From the NCBI GenBank assembly GCA_030614785.1, contig JAUWTJ010000023.1, positions 1 through 52,664 of the forward strand: a DNA stretch of 52,664 nucleotides. Reading direction: 5' to 3'. Of this stretch, positions 15,514-24,536 are shown piece by piece (the stretch's first letter is position 1; every line of letters starts with the position of its first letter). This DNA comes from Alphaproteobacteria bacterium (GTDB lineage Bacteria; Pseudomonadota; Alphaproteobacteria; M2410). Both the position numbers and the translations under genes were made by a program. The notes under the pieces were generated by a model that saw only the letters and a program-made list of their open reading frames with translations, ran no database searches and was not told where the DNA came from.

Positions 15514-18500
15514 TTGACCGCAGAACTCAAATTCCTGCTCGGGGGGACACCTTCGCTGACGATTGCGGGTGCGCCTGAAGGGCTCGACGCGATGGTCATC
15601 GGCGACCTTGCGCGCATGTCTGCGTCAGGCGAGGGAAGTGGCATGGTCCTGCATGTGGCCCGGGACGACGCGCGGGCGGCGGTGATTGCCGAGGCGCTGA
15701 GGTTTTTTGCACCCGATGTTGAGGTGGTCAATTTCCCGGCATGGGATTGTCTGCCCTATGACCGGGTTTCTCCCAAGCCCGAAATATCGGCCGAGCGCAT
15801 GTCAGCCCTTGCGCGTCTTGCCACCCGGACCGAAGACCACAAACCACTTGTCATTCTGGCAACCGTCAATGCGGCGGTGCAAAAAGTTCCAACCCGGGAG
15901 AGTGTGGCTGAGGCGAGTTTTACGGCCCATGTAGGCAATGTCGTCGTGCTTGATGCACTGATGGCTTTTCTCGCGCGCAACGGTTTTTCAAAGGCCGGGA
16001 CCGTCATGGAGCCGGGCGACTTTGCGGTGCGCGGCGGGATTGTCGATGTCTTTCCTCCGGGTGTTGAAGAGCCTGTGCGGCTGGATTTTTTTGGCGATAC
16101 TCTTGAAACCATTCGCCGCTTTGACCCGGAGACCCAGCGCACCACGGGGCAGCTCACATCCGTCGCTCTGGTGCCGGTCAGCGAGGTACCACTTGATGAG
16201 CAGTCGATCCTGAACTTTCGCCAGGGCTATGTTGAGGGTTTTGGCGCGGTGCGCGGCGACGACCCGCTCTATGAGAGCGTCAGTGCAGGGCGCAAATACC
16301 AGGGCATGGAGCACTGGTTGCCGCTGTTCCATGAAACACTGGAGACCCTGTTCGACTACGTCGCCGGTGCCCTCGTCACCTTCGATCCTCTGGCGAGTGA
16401 ATCGCGCGGCGAGCGCGTCGCCCAGATCGAGGACTATTATCAAGCCCGCAAGGGGGCGCCAGAGCTTTCCTCCGGTTCAGGTTTTGCGGCACCGCTTTAC
16501 AAGGCCCTGGAGCCGGCAACGCTCTACCTGACGGAAGAAGAGTGGAAGAAAATTCTTTCCGGTTTCCGTCAGCGCCGCTTCACGCCGTTTTCCGAACCTG
16601 AAGGGGCCACGATTTTCAGTCTCAAGGGCAAGGCCGGGCGAAGCTTTGCTCCTGAACGGGCGCAAGACGGGGTCAATGTGTTTGACGCGGTGATTAGCCA
16701 CATCCTGAACCTTCAGGAAAAGGGCAAGCGGGTCATCGTCGCCTCGTGGACGCTGGGGTCAAGAGAGCGCATGAGCGGCGTTCTGGCCGAGCACGGTCTG
16801 GAGCGGATCGAGATTGCTGATACTTTCCCCGAGGCTTCGGCCCTCAGGAAAGGCCAGGTGGCGTTCTCGATCCTGAGCCTCGAGACCGGGTTTGAGACCG
16901 GGAGCTTCGCTGTTATCGGCGAGCAGGATATCCTTGGTGATCGCCTGATGCGGCGGCAGAAGTCGCGCAAGGCGCAAAATTTTCTGCGCGAGGTTAACTC
17001 GCTTTCTCCCGATGATCTTGTTGTCCATATCGATCATGGCATCGGTCGCTATCTGGGGCTCAAGACGATCACCGTGACCGGTGAGCCACACGAATGTCTC
17101 GCGCTTGTCTATGCCGGCGGCGACCGGCTGTTTCTGCCGGTGGAAAACATCGAGCTTTTGAGCCGCTACGGATCGGATGATGAAAATGCCCAGCTTGACC
17201 GGCTCGGTGGTTCGGGCTGGCAGGCGCGCAAGGCCAAGCTCAAGGAGCGCATTCGCGATATTGCTGACCAGTTGATCAAGATCGCTGCGGAACGGGAATT
17301 GAAGACCGCCGAAGTGCTGATGCCGGGCGAGGGGCTGTATCAGGAGTTTTGCGCACGGTTTCCGTATGAAGAAACCGAGGATCAACTTGCTGCCATCGAA
17401 GATGTTGTGGAAGACCTTGCCAAAGGTCGCCCGATGGACCGGCTGGTGTGCGGTGATGTCGGGTTCGGCAAGACAGAGGTTGCCCTCAGAGCTGCCTTTA
17501 CCGCAGCCATGAGCGGCGCTCAGGTGGCGCTGGTCTGTCCGACAACACTGCTTGCGCGCCAACATCACAAGACTTTCGTCGAGCGCTTCGCCGGTTGGCC
17601 TCTGAAGATCCGCCAGCTTTCCCGCATGGTTCCGGCCAAGGATGCTACTGCGTATCGGAAAGAGCTGGCCGAAGGTCAGGCGGATATTGTTATTGGCACC
17701 CACGCGCTGCTGGCCAAGACGATCCAGTTCAAGCGGCTTGGGCTCCTGATTGTTGATGAGGAACAGCATTTCGGCGTGGTTCACAAGGAGCGGCTGAAGC
17801 AGCTGAAGAGCGATGTGCATGTGCTCACGCTGACGGCGACGCCGATCCCGCGAACGTTGCAGATGGCGCTCTCAGGCGTGCGCGAGCTCTCGCTCATCGC
17901 ATCGCCGCCGGTTGACCGGCTTGCAATCCGGACCTATGTCACACCGTTTGATCCGGTGGTGGTTCGCGAGGCCTTGCTGCGTGAGCATTATCGCGGCGGG
18001 CAGAGTTTTATGGTGTGCCCGCGCATTACGGATCTCAGGGAGATGGAGGACTACGTCAAGGAATATGTCCCGGAGGTGAAGGCTATTGTGGCGCACGGAC
18101 AGATGGCGTCGAGCCAGTTGGAAGACATCATGAGCGCCTATTATGATGGCAAGTTCGATGTGCTGATTTCAACCACCATTATCGAGTCAGGCCTTGATAT
18201 TCCGCGCGCCAACACGATGATCGTCCACCGGGCGCAGATGTTTGGTCTGAGCCAGCTTTACCAGATCCGCGGGCGGATCGGCCGCTCCAAGACGCGGGCT
18301 TACGCGTATCTTACCTATCCGGCCAAGCGGAAACTGACGGATAACGCCACCCGGCGCCTTGAGGTTCTGCAGTCCCTCGACACGCTCGGGGCCGGCTTCA
18401 ACATCGCCAGTCATGATCTTGATATTCGCGGGGCAGGGAACCTTCTTGGTGAAGAGCAATCCGGCCAGGTTCGTGAAGTGGGGCTTGAGCTCTATCAGGA

Positions 18501-19023
18501 TATGCTGGAAGAGGCGGTGGCCTCGCTGCGCTCGGGGGACAAGTTCGTCGAGACGGACGAAGTGTGGTCACCGCAGATCAACGTCGGGACGGCGGTTCTT
18601 ATTCCGGAAGGTTATGTGCCGGATCTTGATGTGCGGCTGTCGCTTTATCGGCGTCTGTCGGAAGTGGTCGGGCGTGAGGATATTGATGCCTTTGCCTCGG
18701 AACTTATCGACCGGTTTGGCTCGCTACCGCAAGAGGTCGACATGCTGCTCAAAATCGTCGAGATCAAGGGTGCGTGCCGTATGGCCGGGATCGAAAAGCT
18801 TGATGTCGGACCCAAGGGCGCAATTGTGACGTTCCGCAAAAACCAGTTCGCAAACCCCGAGGGGTTGATCAACTATCTGTCGGTCTATCCGGACCGCGTC
18901 CGCCTGCGCCCGGACCACAAGCTGGTTCACACGGGAAGCTGGGATGCCGCCGAGGATCGACTCGCCGGCGCCGCGCAAATTTCAAAGAAACTGGCGGCGA
19001 TTGTTGCGGACAAGGCGGCTTAG
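15514..19023 (+). CDS. mfd: Transcription-repair coupling factor Mfd
   Basis: An 1169-residue translocase that removes RNA polymerase stalled at lesions and recruits UvrA. In order: UvrB-like domains (NFPAWDCLPYDRVSP near 75), the CarD-like RNA polymerase interaction domain (DDLVVHIDHGIGRYLGL near 500), and the RecG-like motor with Walker A GDVGFGKT (647-654), the DEEQ box (748-751), TATPIPRTLQMAL and QIRGRIGRS, then a TRCF C-terminal domain. TTG at 15514 is the only sensible start, since the next in-frame Met lies inside the conserved N-terminus. It sits 4 bp past sdhE, and the rare start may limit expression. Confidence 0.96.
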   Translation: MTAELKFLLGGTPSLTIAGAPEGLDAMVIGDLARMSASGEGSGMVLHVARDDARAAVIAEALRFFAPDVEVVNFPAWDCLPYDRVSPKPEISAERMSALARLATRTEDHKPLVILATVNAAVQKVPTRESVAEASFTAHVGNVVVLDALMAFLARNGFSKAGTVMEPGDFAVRGGIVDVFPPGVEEPVRLDFFGDTLETIRRFDPETQRTTGQLTSVALVPVSEVPLDEQSILNFRQGYVEGFGAVRGDDPLYESVSAGRKYQGMEHWLPLFHETLETLFDYVAGALVTFDPLASESRGERVAQIEDYYQARKGAPELSSGSGFAAPLYKALEPATLYLTEEEWKKILSGFRQRRFTPFSEPEGATIFSLKGKAGRSFAPERAQDGVNVFDAVISHILNLQEKGKRVIVASWTLGSRERMSGVLAEHGLERIEIADTFPEASALRKGQVAFSILSLETGFETGSFAVIGEQDILGDRLMRRQKSRKAQNFLREVNSLSPDDLVVHIDHGIGRYLGLKTITVTGEPHECLALVYAGGDRLFLPVENIELLSRYGSDDENAQLDRLGGSGWQARKAKLKERIRDIADQLIKIAAERELKTAEVLMPGEGLYQEFCARFPYEETEDQLAAIEDVVEDLAKGRPMDRLVCGDVGFGKTEVALRAAFTAAMSGAQVALVCPTTLLARQHHKTFVERFAGWPLKIRQLSRMVPAKDATAYRKELAEGQADIVIGTHALLAKTIQFKRLGLLIVDEEQHFGVVHKERLKQLKSDVHVLTLTATPIPRTLQMALSGVRELSLIASPPVDRLAIRTYVTPFDPVVVREALLREHYRGGQSFMVCPRITDLREMEDYVKEYVPEVKAIVAHGQMASSQLEDIMSAYYDGKFDVLISTTIIESGLDIPRANTMIVHRAQMFGLSQLYQIRGRIGRSKTRAYAYLTYPAKRKLTDNATRRLEVLQSLDTLGAGFNIASHDLDIRGAGNLLGEEQSGQVREVGLELYQDMLEEAVASLRSGDKFVETDEVWSPQINVGTAVLIPEGYVPDLDVRLSLYRRLSEVVGREDIDAFASELIDRFGSLPQEVDMLLKIVEIKGACRMAGIEKLDVGPKGAIVTFRKNQFANPEGLINYLSVYPDRVRLRPDHKLVHTGSWDAAEDRLAGAAQISKKLAAIVADKAA

Positions 19024-19076
19024 GATCTGGTCGCCTTGAGGGTATTACCAGACGGTTCAATGCTATTGGTGGCGTG

Positions 19077-19487
19077 TTATGTTTTCGGTGTTTCCAGCTG
19101 ACCCGACACATAGTCGTACTCATAGGTGGTAATTTCGTACATGTTCCGATCCAGATCATTGAAATACACGGACCATGCGACTTTATGATCAGTACACCTT
19201 AACAGGATCTCCTGTTGCTCTAGATATGACTTCCATGCCAGAAAGTCTTTTCCGTCGGCCCGAAAGGCGATGGCCGTTTGCGGTATAAACGCATCACTGG
19301 TAAAGAGCGCGAGGTGGATTTTGCCCGTCGGGTCTTCGATAGTAAGGGGGCCGCGAACATTCTCTGCCCAGGGGGCGAGCATTTCATTGATCGTGAAGCC
19401 GAGCATCTCTTCGTACCACGCGGCTGCCTTTTCCCTGTTGGCGACATAGAGGTGAATGTGATCGAATCCGTCCAGATCTGGAAACAT
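19077..19487 (-). CDS. VOC-superfamily (glyoxalase-like) protein
   Basis: A 136-residue protein. FDHIHLYVANREKAAAWYEE is a VOC module start and the C-terminal half has WSVYFNDLDRNMYEITTYEYD, the second metal Glu being in MYEITTYE. AGGAG lies upstream of the ATG at 19487. The C-terminal module begins less typically (no clear HIA motif), so the metal site may be incomplete. It converges with mfd, and the LysE-type exporter gene lies 70 bp upstream on the same strand. Confidence 0.83.
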   Translation of the reverse strand: MFPDLDGFDHIHLYVANREKAAAWYEEMLGFTINEMLAPWAENVRGPLTIEDPTGKIHLALFTSDAFIPQTAIAFRADGKDFLAWKSYLEQQEILLRCTDHKVAWSVYFNDLDRNMYEITTYEYDYVSGQLETPKT

Positions 19488-19557
19488 GTTGTTCTCCTGA
19501 ATTGCAATTGCCTCGAGTCGACCCGAGAAAAAGGAGCGCCTTGCTCCGGATATCGTT

Positions 19558-20184
19558 CTAAATCCTCTTGTCCGAAAACATTGCGAACAGTCCGGAGGCA
19601 ATGAGGATTGAGCCGCCCGTCCTGTTGAACAGTTTCCGGATGGGGGGCTTGTAGAAGTGCCTCCTCAGCATGACCGCGGATAAGGCCCACAGTGAGATTA
19701 TGGTGGCAACGAGAAAAAGGAATGTGGCCTCCAACAGGACAAACTGCGGCAAAGACGGCAGGTCAGGATTGACGAATTGGGGCACGAACGAGATGAAGAA
19801 GACAAACCCGCCGGGGTGAAGCGCGGTAACAGAAAAGGCGTTCCGGAACATCTGCCGACCACTGGTAGATGTCGCAGGTTGGTCAGAGCCACTGGATCCC
19901 GGATCGGTTCTGTAGAGTTGCACTCCTAGCCAAATCAGGTAGATGGCGCCCAGAACCTTCAGGATCGAAAACAGCGTTGCTGATGCGGTCAGTATGGCAC
20001 CGGCGCCGAGAAGCGAAAGCGTCATTGCCGTAAAGTCTCCCAGCGTTGCGCCCAGGACAGTCACCCACACGGCTCGCCTTCCGCCACCAAGTGCATAGGA
20101 CACAGCAAGCGTTACCGTGGGGCCCGGTGTCGCCAGGATTGCAGCGCTGGCGATGGCGAAGGTCAGCCACATTTCAAAGGTCAT
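19558..20184 (-). CDS. LysE/RhtB-family amino-acid exporter
   Basis: A 208-residue inner-membrane protein with about six hydrophobic segments. The N-terminal ILATPGPTVTLAVSYALGGG is the hallmark of the LysE/RhtB exporter family, and GAIYLIWLGVQLYR and ALHPGGFVFFISFVPQF are further family blocks. Such proteins export amino acids or small metabolites. GGGGA precedes the ATG. It is divergent from a LysR-type regulator gene at 20363, the common arrangement in which the regulator controls the exporter. Confidence 0.9.
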   Translation of the reverse strand: MTFEMWLTFAIASAAILATPGPTVTLAVSYALGGGRRAVWVTVLGATLGDFTAMTLSLLGAGAILTASATLFSILKVLGAIYLIWLGVQLYRTDPGSSGSDQPATSTSGRQMFRNAFSVTALHPGGFVFFISFVPQFVNPDLPSLPQFVLLEATFLFLVATIISLWALSAVMLRRHFYKPPIRKLFNRTGGSILIASGLFAMFSDKRI

Positions 20185-20335
20185 TTAATCCCCGCCATTC
20201 GTTCGGCAGCCCTTCGGGTGGAGAGATTGCCGGGTGAAATATGCGCCGCGAGCGCGGCCTGTTTGGTCGAGACAATAGGGCGGGGTTTGTATTGTCGGGG
20301 AGCCCCCAAAATGCTATGCCGTCCATGTGTCTATA

Positions 20336-20350
20336 CATAGATGATCTATG
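20336..20350. promoter_or_regulatory. Palindrome in the LysE-LysR divergent region
   Basis: CATAGAT-G-ATCTATG is a perfect 7-bp-arm palindrome ending 12 bp before the LysR start codon and overlapping the Shine-Dalgarno GAGG by one base. An adjacent CTAT-AC-ATAG overlaps its left side. The position fits an autoregulatory operator, but it does not show the plain T-N11-A form typical of LysR boxes. Confidence 0.45.
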
Positions 20351-20362
20351 AGGTATGCGAAT

Positions 20363-21220
20363 ATGAATTGGGGGGACATCCAGCTATTCGAGGCAGCGTC
20401 GTCGTCGGGCAGTCTGACTGCGGGGGCAAAAGCGCTTGGCATCTCCCAACCACAAATGAGCCGCCGGTTACGCGCGCTTGAACAAAGCGTTGGCGCCCGT
20501 CTGTTTGATCGGACACCGCAGGGCTTGCGGCCGACGGCTGCGGGGGCAAAGCTCATTCCCCTGGCAGCAGAAATGCGGGACGCCGCCGATGCCGTATTGA
20601 GGATCAAACCTGATCTCAAAAGCGCGGCGATGACCGTTGTGCGCATTTCTGTCGATGAAATACGCGAGCGCTTTCTGACCCTGCATCTGCCGGAGTTGAT
20701 CAGCGCGCTTCCCGACATTGAGATCGAGATCGTTTCGGAACAGAGACACCCGGATCATGAGTGGCGCATGACCGATATTCAAATTCGGTCCTGCCTGTCT
20801 GATAGTGAAACACTCGTCGCACGAAGGATAGGCACGACCGCCTTTCGTCTGTATACGTCAACGACATTATTCGATTCCAGGATCCGCGGACTGTCGGCGG
20901 AAGCCCTCAGGGAACAGGGCTGGATTGGAGTGCCGCCTGATCACCTTTGGCACCCGTTGTTGAAAAACTGGCTTGATGGGTTTTTCCTTCATCCGTCCAC
21001 CTTGCGTCTTAACACGATGACAGGAATGTTGAATGCCGCAAGGGCAGGCGCAGGTCTGGCAATGCTTCCGGACTTTATGGCACAGGAGTATGACGATCTT
21101 GTCCATGTTCCTTGCGAGGATGCTCTTATCGAAACAGCCGAGTATATCATCGTCCACAGAGACCTGCTGCGCGAACCGGCCATCAGGCGAGCCGTCGATG
21201 CCATTGTCTCTCTCAAGTGA
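20363..21220 (+). CDS. LysR-family transcriptional regulator
   Basis: A 285-residue protein. The N-terminal winged helix-turn-helix reads MNWGDIQLFEAASSSGSL, then AAGAKALGISQPQMSRRLRALE-type recognition helix and LFDRTPQGLRPTAAG. The rest is a periplasmic-binding-like effector domain with MLNAARAGAGLAMLPDFMA near residue 230. ATG at 20363 is chosen because GAGG lies 9 bp upstream; an ATG at 20348 has no site. It is divergent from the LysE-family exporter gene, which is its likely target; the effector is probably the exported amino acid or a relative. Confidence 0.9.
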   Translation: MNWGDIQLFEAASSSGSLTAGAKALGISQPQMSRRLRALEQSVGARLFDRTPQGLRPTAAGAKLIPLAAEMRDAADAVLRIKPDLKSAAMTVVRISVDEIRERFLTLHLPELISALPDIEIEIVSEQRHPDHEWRMTDIQIRSCLSDSETLVARRIGTTAFRLYTSTTLFDSRIRGLSAEALREQGWIGVPPDHLWHPLLKNWLDGFFLHPSTLRLNTMTGMLNAARAGAGLAMLPDFMAQEYDDLVHVPCEDALIETAEYIIVHRDLLREPAIRRAVDAIVSLK

Positions 21221-21246
21221 CGGCGGCATTGATTGGCGAGGACAAC

Positions 21247-21429
21247 ATGAAGTTCATCAAGCTCATCGTCCCGATTGGAAGGCTCTTCGGGTTTATGCCC
21301 CTGGTCAAGGTCTTTACCACCAGGGACCTGGAGCGCAGTCTGACCGATGCCGGCTTTGATATCGAACACCAATGGCAACCGGGAAAGAACAAGGCTGTGT
21401 TTATTGTTGCAAAAAAGCCCGGGAACTAG
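21247..21429 (+). CDS. Small ORF resembling the C-terminus of a SAM-dependent methyltransferase; likely remnant
   Basis: Sixty residues. The end (LERSLTDAGFDIEHQWQPG, then KAVFIVAKK) looks like the last strands of class I methyltransferases, and the SAM-binding half is missing. GAGGA lies 5 bp before the ATG, so the piece may be translated. It could be a degraded gene tail left by deletion, with the LysR gene ending only 26 bp upstream, or a short functional protein. I favour the remnant. Confidence 0.5.
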   Translation: MKFIKLIVPIGRLFGFMPLVKVFTTRDLERSLTDAGFDIEHQWQPGKNKAVFIVAKKPGN

Positions 21430-21539
21430 CCAGCCAATCTTTTCCTTTGCCAATGGTCTTTCAAAATGAGTGGGCACAGCCGCCTTGGTATCTGCCGAGA
21501 CTGTGGTAAGGGTATCGGCAAAAAGGGCGGAAAAGTTCT

Positions 21540-22940
21540 GTGAGTGTATCCAATAAAGACGCAATTGATGCTGTACAGGGCAGCATTGATGTCCCGGTGC
21601 GCGGGACCGGTTCGGCCCTTTTGGTCCTGCTGCTTGGCATGCTGGCGACCGGGTTCCCTTTCACCATATTGACCGTCGCCCTCAAGCTCATCGCAGATGA
21701 TCTGAACGTCAGTGAGGCCTTTGCCACATGGTCCATTTCGGCCCCGATGCTCCTGTCTGCGGTTTGCATGCCATTCCTTGGAAAGCTCGGCGATCTTTAC
21801 GGACATAAACGGGTCTTTGTCTTTGGCATTGCCGGGTCATCCTTCTTTGCGCTCTTGTGCTTTTTTTCATGGGATATCTGGTCGCTGATTTCCTTTCGCA
21901 TTCTGTCGATGGTGATGGCCGGCGCCACCACGCCCTCGGCCATGGCACTCATTTTCCACATGTATGATGCTGAAGAGCGAACAAAAGCGGTCTCCTGGTG
22001 GGCCATGTCGGGGCCGGGTTCGGCGGCGCTGGGTCTTATTGCCGGGGGGCCGCTGGTCGACTTTTTCGGTTGGCGATCTGTCTTCCTCTTTCAGGTGGTC
22101 ACCGGTGTCGTGGTCTTTTTGGCGGCGCGGGTCTTGTTGCCGGAAACCGGCAAGCGTCAGGCAAAATTTGACCACCTTGGTAATGCACTGCTTGTGATCT
22201 CCCTGTGTCTGCTGCTCTTCGTCATTGGAACCTTTGGCGACGAACGCATTGGACCGACGCTGAAAGCTGCAATATTGCTGATGAGCTTTGTGGGGCTCTT
22301 TTTGCTTTACAAGGTGGAAGGCAAGGTGAGTGAACCGATCGTGCCACCGTTCCTCCTCAGACAACGGAATTTTATTGCCCCGGTGTCGGCGTCCTTTATC
22401 TCTCAGGCCTCCTATCTTGGCGGGTTTGTTGTCACGCCGCTCCTCCTGATTGGCACCTTTGGACTGTCGATTTCCCTTGCTTCTCTCTTTATGCTGCTCA
22501 GAACCATGAGCATTACCCTCGGCTCTCCGGTCGGGGGGCGGCTTGCCATGCGGATCGGTGAACGCAATGGCTCTATGATTGGTTCGTCTATCCAGGCTCT
22601 GGGGCTGTTTCTTGTGGCAGGAGGTGCCTTCTATGAAAACCTGTTGCTGGTCGGTATTGGTCTGGTCCTGCAGGGATGCGGCCATGGCCTCGCCCTGCCG
22701 CCGCTGACAACGGTGATTTCCTACTCCGTACCTTCAACGCTTTTCGGGACGGCCGCCGGGGTCTCGAGGCTGGTAACGCAGGTTGGCTCCTCCTTTGGAT
22801 TGAGCTTTTTTGCAGCTCTTATTTCAACAGACAAGGAGATGGTCAATTTGCCGATGATCTTTGTCTTCGGCGGTGTCCTTTCGGCGTTGGCTGTGCTTCC
22901 GGCCATGGCGATTTCCATGAAACATCATCTGTTGAAATGA
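21540..22940 (+). CDS. Major facilitator superfamily transporter (drug/H+ antiporter type)
   Basis: A 466-residue inner-membrane protein with 12-14 hydrophobic segments. Motif A appears as GKLGDLYGHKRVFVFG after the second helix, and the proton-antiport-like region GPGSAALGLIAGGPLVDFFG resembles motif C. FGWRSVFLFQV is typical of the DHA2/EmrB-type branch, which exports drugs or metabolites. GTG at 21540 follows AGGGCGG at about 9 bp. No membrane-fusion partner is nearby, so it may work alone or export across the inner membrane only. Confidence 0.88.
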   Translation: MSVSNKDAIDAVQGSIDVPVRGTGSALLVLLLGMLATGFPFTILTVALKLIADDLNVSEAFATWSISAPMLLSAVCMPFLGKLGDLYGHKRVFVFGIAGSSFFALLCFFSWDIWSLISFRILSMVMAGATTPSAMALIFHMYDAEERTKAVSWWAMSGPGSAALGLIAGGPLVDFFGWRSVFLFQVVTGVVVFLAARVLLPETGKRQAKFDHLGNALLVISLCLLLFVIGTFGDERIGPTLKAAILLMSFVGLFLLYKVEGKVSEPIVPPFLLRQRNFIAPVSASFISQASYLGGFVVTPLLLIGTFGLSISLASLFMLLRTMSITLGSPVGGRLAMRIGERNGSMIGSSIQALGLFLVAGGAFYENLLLVGIGLVLQGCGHGLALPPLTTVISYSVPSTLFGTAAGVSRLVTQVGSSFGLSFFAALISTDKEMVNLPMIFVFGGVLSALAVLPAMAISMKHHLLK

Positions 22941-22968
22941 GGGGCCGGCGATCAGTCCATGTGTCCGG

Positions 22969-23130
22969 ATGTGGCAGAAAGTGAATATCGCCGCCGTCTT
23001 CTGGATCGGCGCTGCCATGGCCCTCATATCCCTCAGCCTCTCGCGCCTCGTCCCCTCGGACCCGCGTGAAGGTCACGAGCTGGTTTGGGGCTCGGCAGTA
23101 AAGAAGAGTGTGATTGGCGCGGCGGACTAG
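22969..23130 (+). pseudogene. Possible C-terminal transporter fragment
   Basis: A 53-codon frame giving one hydrophobic helix (VFWIGAAMALISLSLSRLVP) followed by a charged tail ending in SVIGAAD. It looks like the last helix and tail of a permease such as an MFS protein. There is no good ribosome site and the upstream part is absent; the MFS gene ends 28 bp before it. It may be a remnant or chance. Confidence 0.3.
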
Positions 23131-23562
23131 ACTTTCTGAAACTACTAGAAGTCTGAGCATGTCATGCGCCATGTCCCATGCGGCGATAGCGGACCTCAAA
23201 ATCAGGAATGTCTGTTTTACCCCTCAACAGCGGCCTCAATTCCACAAGACCCGTAACATCCGCGCTTGACCCAAGGCGGACTTCGTCAATCCTCATCCAG
23301 GTCCGAAGACGGTCACCACTGGCAACATGGCCTCACGTATACTTAAGGGGGTTCTCGATGAATTGTTTACCCGCGTGGGGGCATTTACCGAGACTCGAAG
23401 TGCGGTGAGGCGTTAACGAAGTTGCAACAGACAAGTACTAACCTCAGTGATTATTCGTTTAGTAACGAATATATTATTTTGCACTTTTGATCTACTCCCG
23501 AGGGAAATTCAAGTGGTCTCCTATTGATGGAAAATTCGTGTAATTCTCGACAGGAAAGAACC
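23131..23562. other. Gene-free region ahead of the substrate-binding protein gene
   Basis: About 430 bp without a convincing coding region. The last 120 bp are markedly A/T-rich, carry an inverted repeat at 23452-23471 and the A/T-rich ATATATTATTTT just after it, and probably hold the promoter of the lipoprotein-kinase pair. Confidence 0.5.
23452..23471. promoter_or_regulatory. Inverted repeat, operator candidate
   Basis: TATTCGTT-TAGT-AACGAATA: perfect 8-bp arms with a 4-bp spacer, about 90 bp upstream of the lipoprotein start. Symmetry and position suggest a binding site for a dimeric regulator acting on the downstream pair; the regulator is unknown. Confidence 0.5.
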
Positions 23563-24531
23563 ATGTTTCATAAAGCCAGAAGTCTGACGTCTATTGCACT
23601 TTTAATCCTCAGCCTGACGTCTGCTTGTTCTGACAATGAGGTGCCAACTCTGCGCCTGGGCACGAATCTCTGGCCCGGCTATGAGCCCCTCTATCTTGCC
23701 CGAGACATGGGATTTATCGACAGGAATGATATTCGGCTGGTAGAATATGTCTCGGCAAGCGAAGTCATTCGGGGCTTTGTGAACGGGAATATCGATGCCG
23801 CCGGCTTGACACTGGATGAAGCCTTGCTTCTTAAGCAACGAGGCCTGGATATCCGGATTATCCTCGTGACCGACATTTCGCACGGTGGTGACGCAATCAT
23901 TGGCCGAACGAATGATCAAACGCTTGCGGATCTGACAGGCAAACGCATCGGCGTCGAAAGCAGCGCTCTTGGCGCCTATTTCATCACCAGGGCACTTGAA
24001 GAAAATGGCCTGACACTAGATGATATCAAGGTCGAAAATCTGCATGTTAACGAGCATGAAGCCGCGTTCCTTAGTGGCCAGATAGACGCCGTCGTTACCT
24101 TCGAACCGGTTCGCACACATCTGCTGCGCAAAGGTGGCAAGGAGATCTTCACCAGTCGCCAGATCCCCGGGGAAATCGTTGATGTCATAGTGGTCTCTGA
24201 AGACCTTGCCACGCGTCATGCTGACCATATTTCCGGCCTCATCAATGGCTGGTTTCAGGCCCTGGAATATCTGCAATCCGATCCGATGGATGCAGCCAGA
24301 ATAATTGACCTTCGTCAAAAAACAGGTCCGCAGAATGTGATCGAGAGCTACGACGGCTTGAAGTTGCCTGATCGCCAGGAAAATATTGATTTTCTGCTCG
24401 GTGAAACAGCGACCTTGAAAGATGTCGCCGACCGGTTGCAGCGGGTAATGCTGTCGCAAGAACTGCTGCCCGCGCCAGTTAACATTGACGATTTATTTGG
24501 TCACGACATTTCCGGTTTGAAGGAGGGTTGA
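23563..24531 (+). CDS. Solute-binding lipoprotein (NMT1/SsuA-like ABC substrate-binding protein)
   Basis: A 322-residue protein with a lipoprotein signal: hydrophobic residues 9-18 and lipobox LTSAC with acylated Cys22. The mature protein starts LRLGTNLWPGYEPLYLARD, typical of NMT1/THI5, SsuA and NrtA-like binding proteins for sulfonates, nitrate or thiamine precursors. GLTLDEALLLKQRGLDIRI and GKRIGVESSALGAY are further family blocks. Start 23563 has AGGAAAG upstream; a longer frame would spoil the signal peptide. No ABC permease or ATPase gene is present. The kinase gene follows at once, so it is more likely to present a ligand to the sensor than to feed a transporter. Confidence 0.87.
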   Translation: MFHKARSLTSIALLILSLTSACSDNEVPTLRLGTNLWPGYEPLYLARDMGFIDRNDIRLVEYVSASEVIRGFVNGNIDAAGLTLDEALLLKQRGLDIRIILVTDISHGGDAIIGRTNDQTLADLTGKRIGVESSALGAYFITRALEENGLTLDDIKVENLHVNEHEAAFLSGQIDAVVTFEPVRTHLLRKGGKEIFTSRQIPGEIVDVIVVSEDLATRHADHISGLINGWFQALEYLQSDPMDAARIIDLRQKTGPQNVIESYDGLKLPDRQENIDFLLGETATLKDVADRLQRVMLSQELLPAPVNIDDLFGHDISGLKEG

Positions 24532-24536
24532 AGGAC

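Noticed and set aside
15195-19023. sdhE-mfd as an unusual or novel operon
   Set aside because: This order with recG divergent is common in alphaproteobacteria, so it is used here as taxonomic evidence, not as a novelty.
22843-23199. Minus-strand open frame of about 118 codons overlapping the end of the MFS gene
   Set aside because: It overlaps the well-supported MFS coding region antisense, has no recognisable family or ribosome site, and contains low-complexity basic stretches typical of shadow frames.
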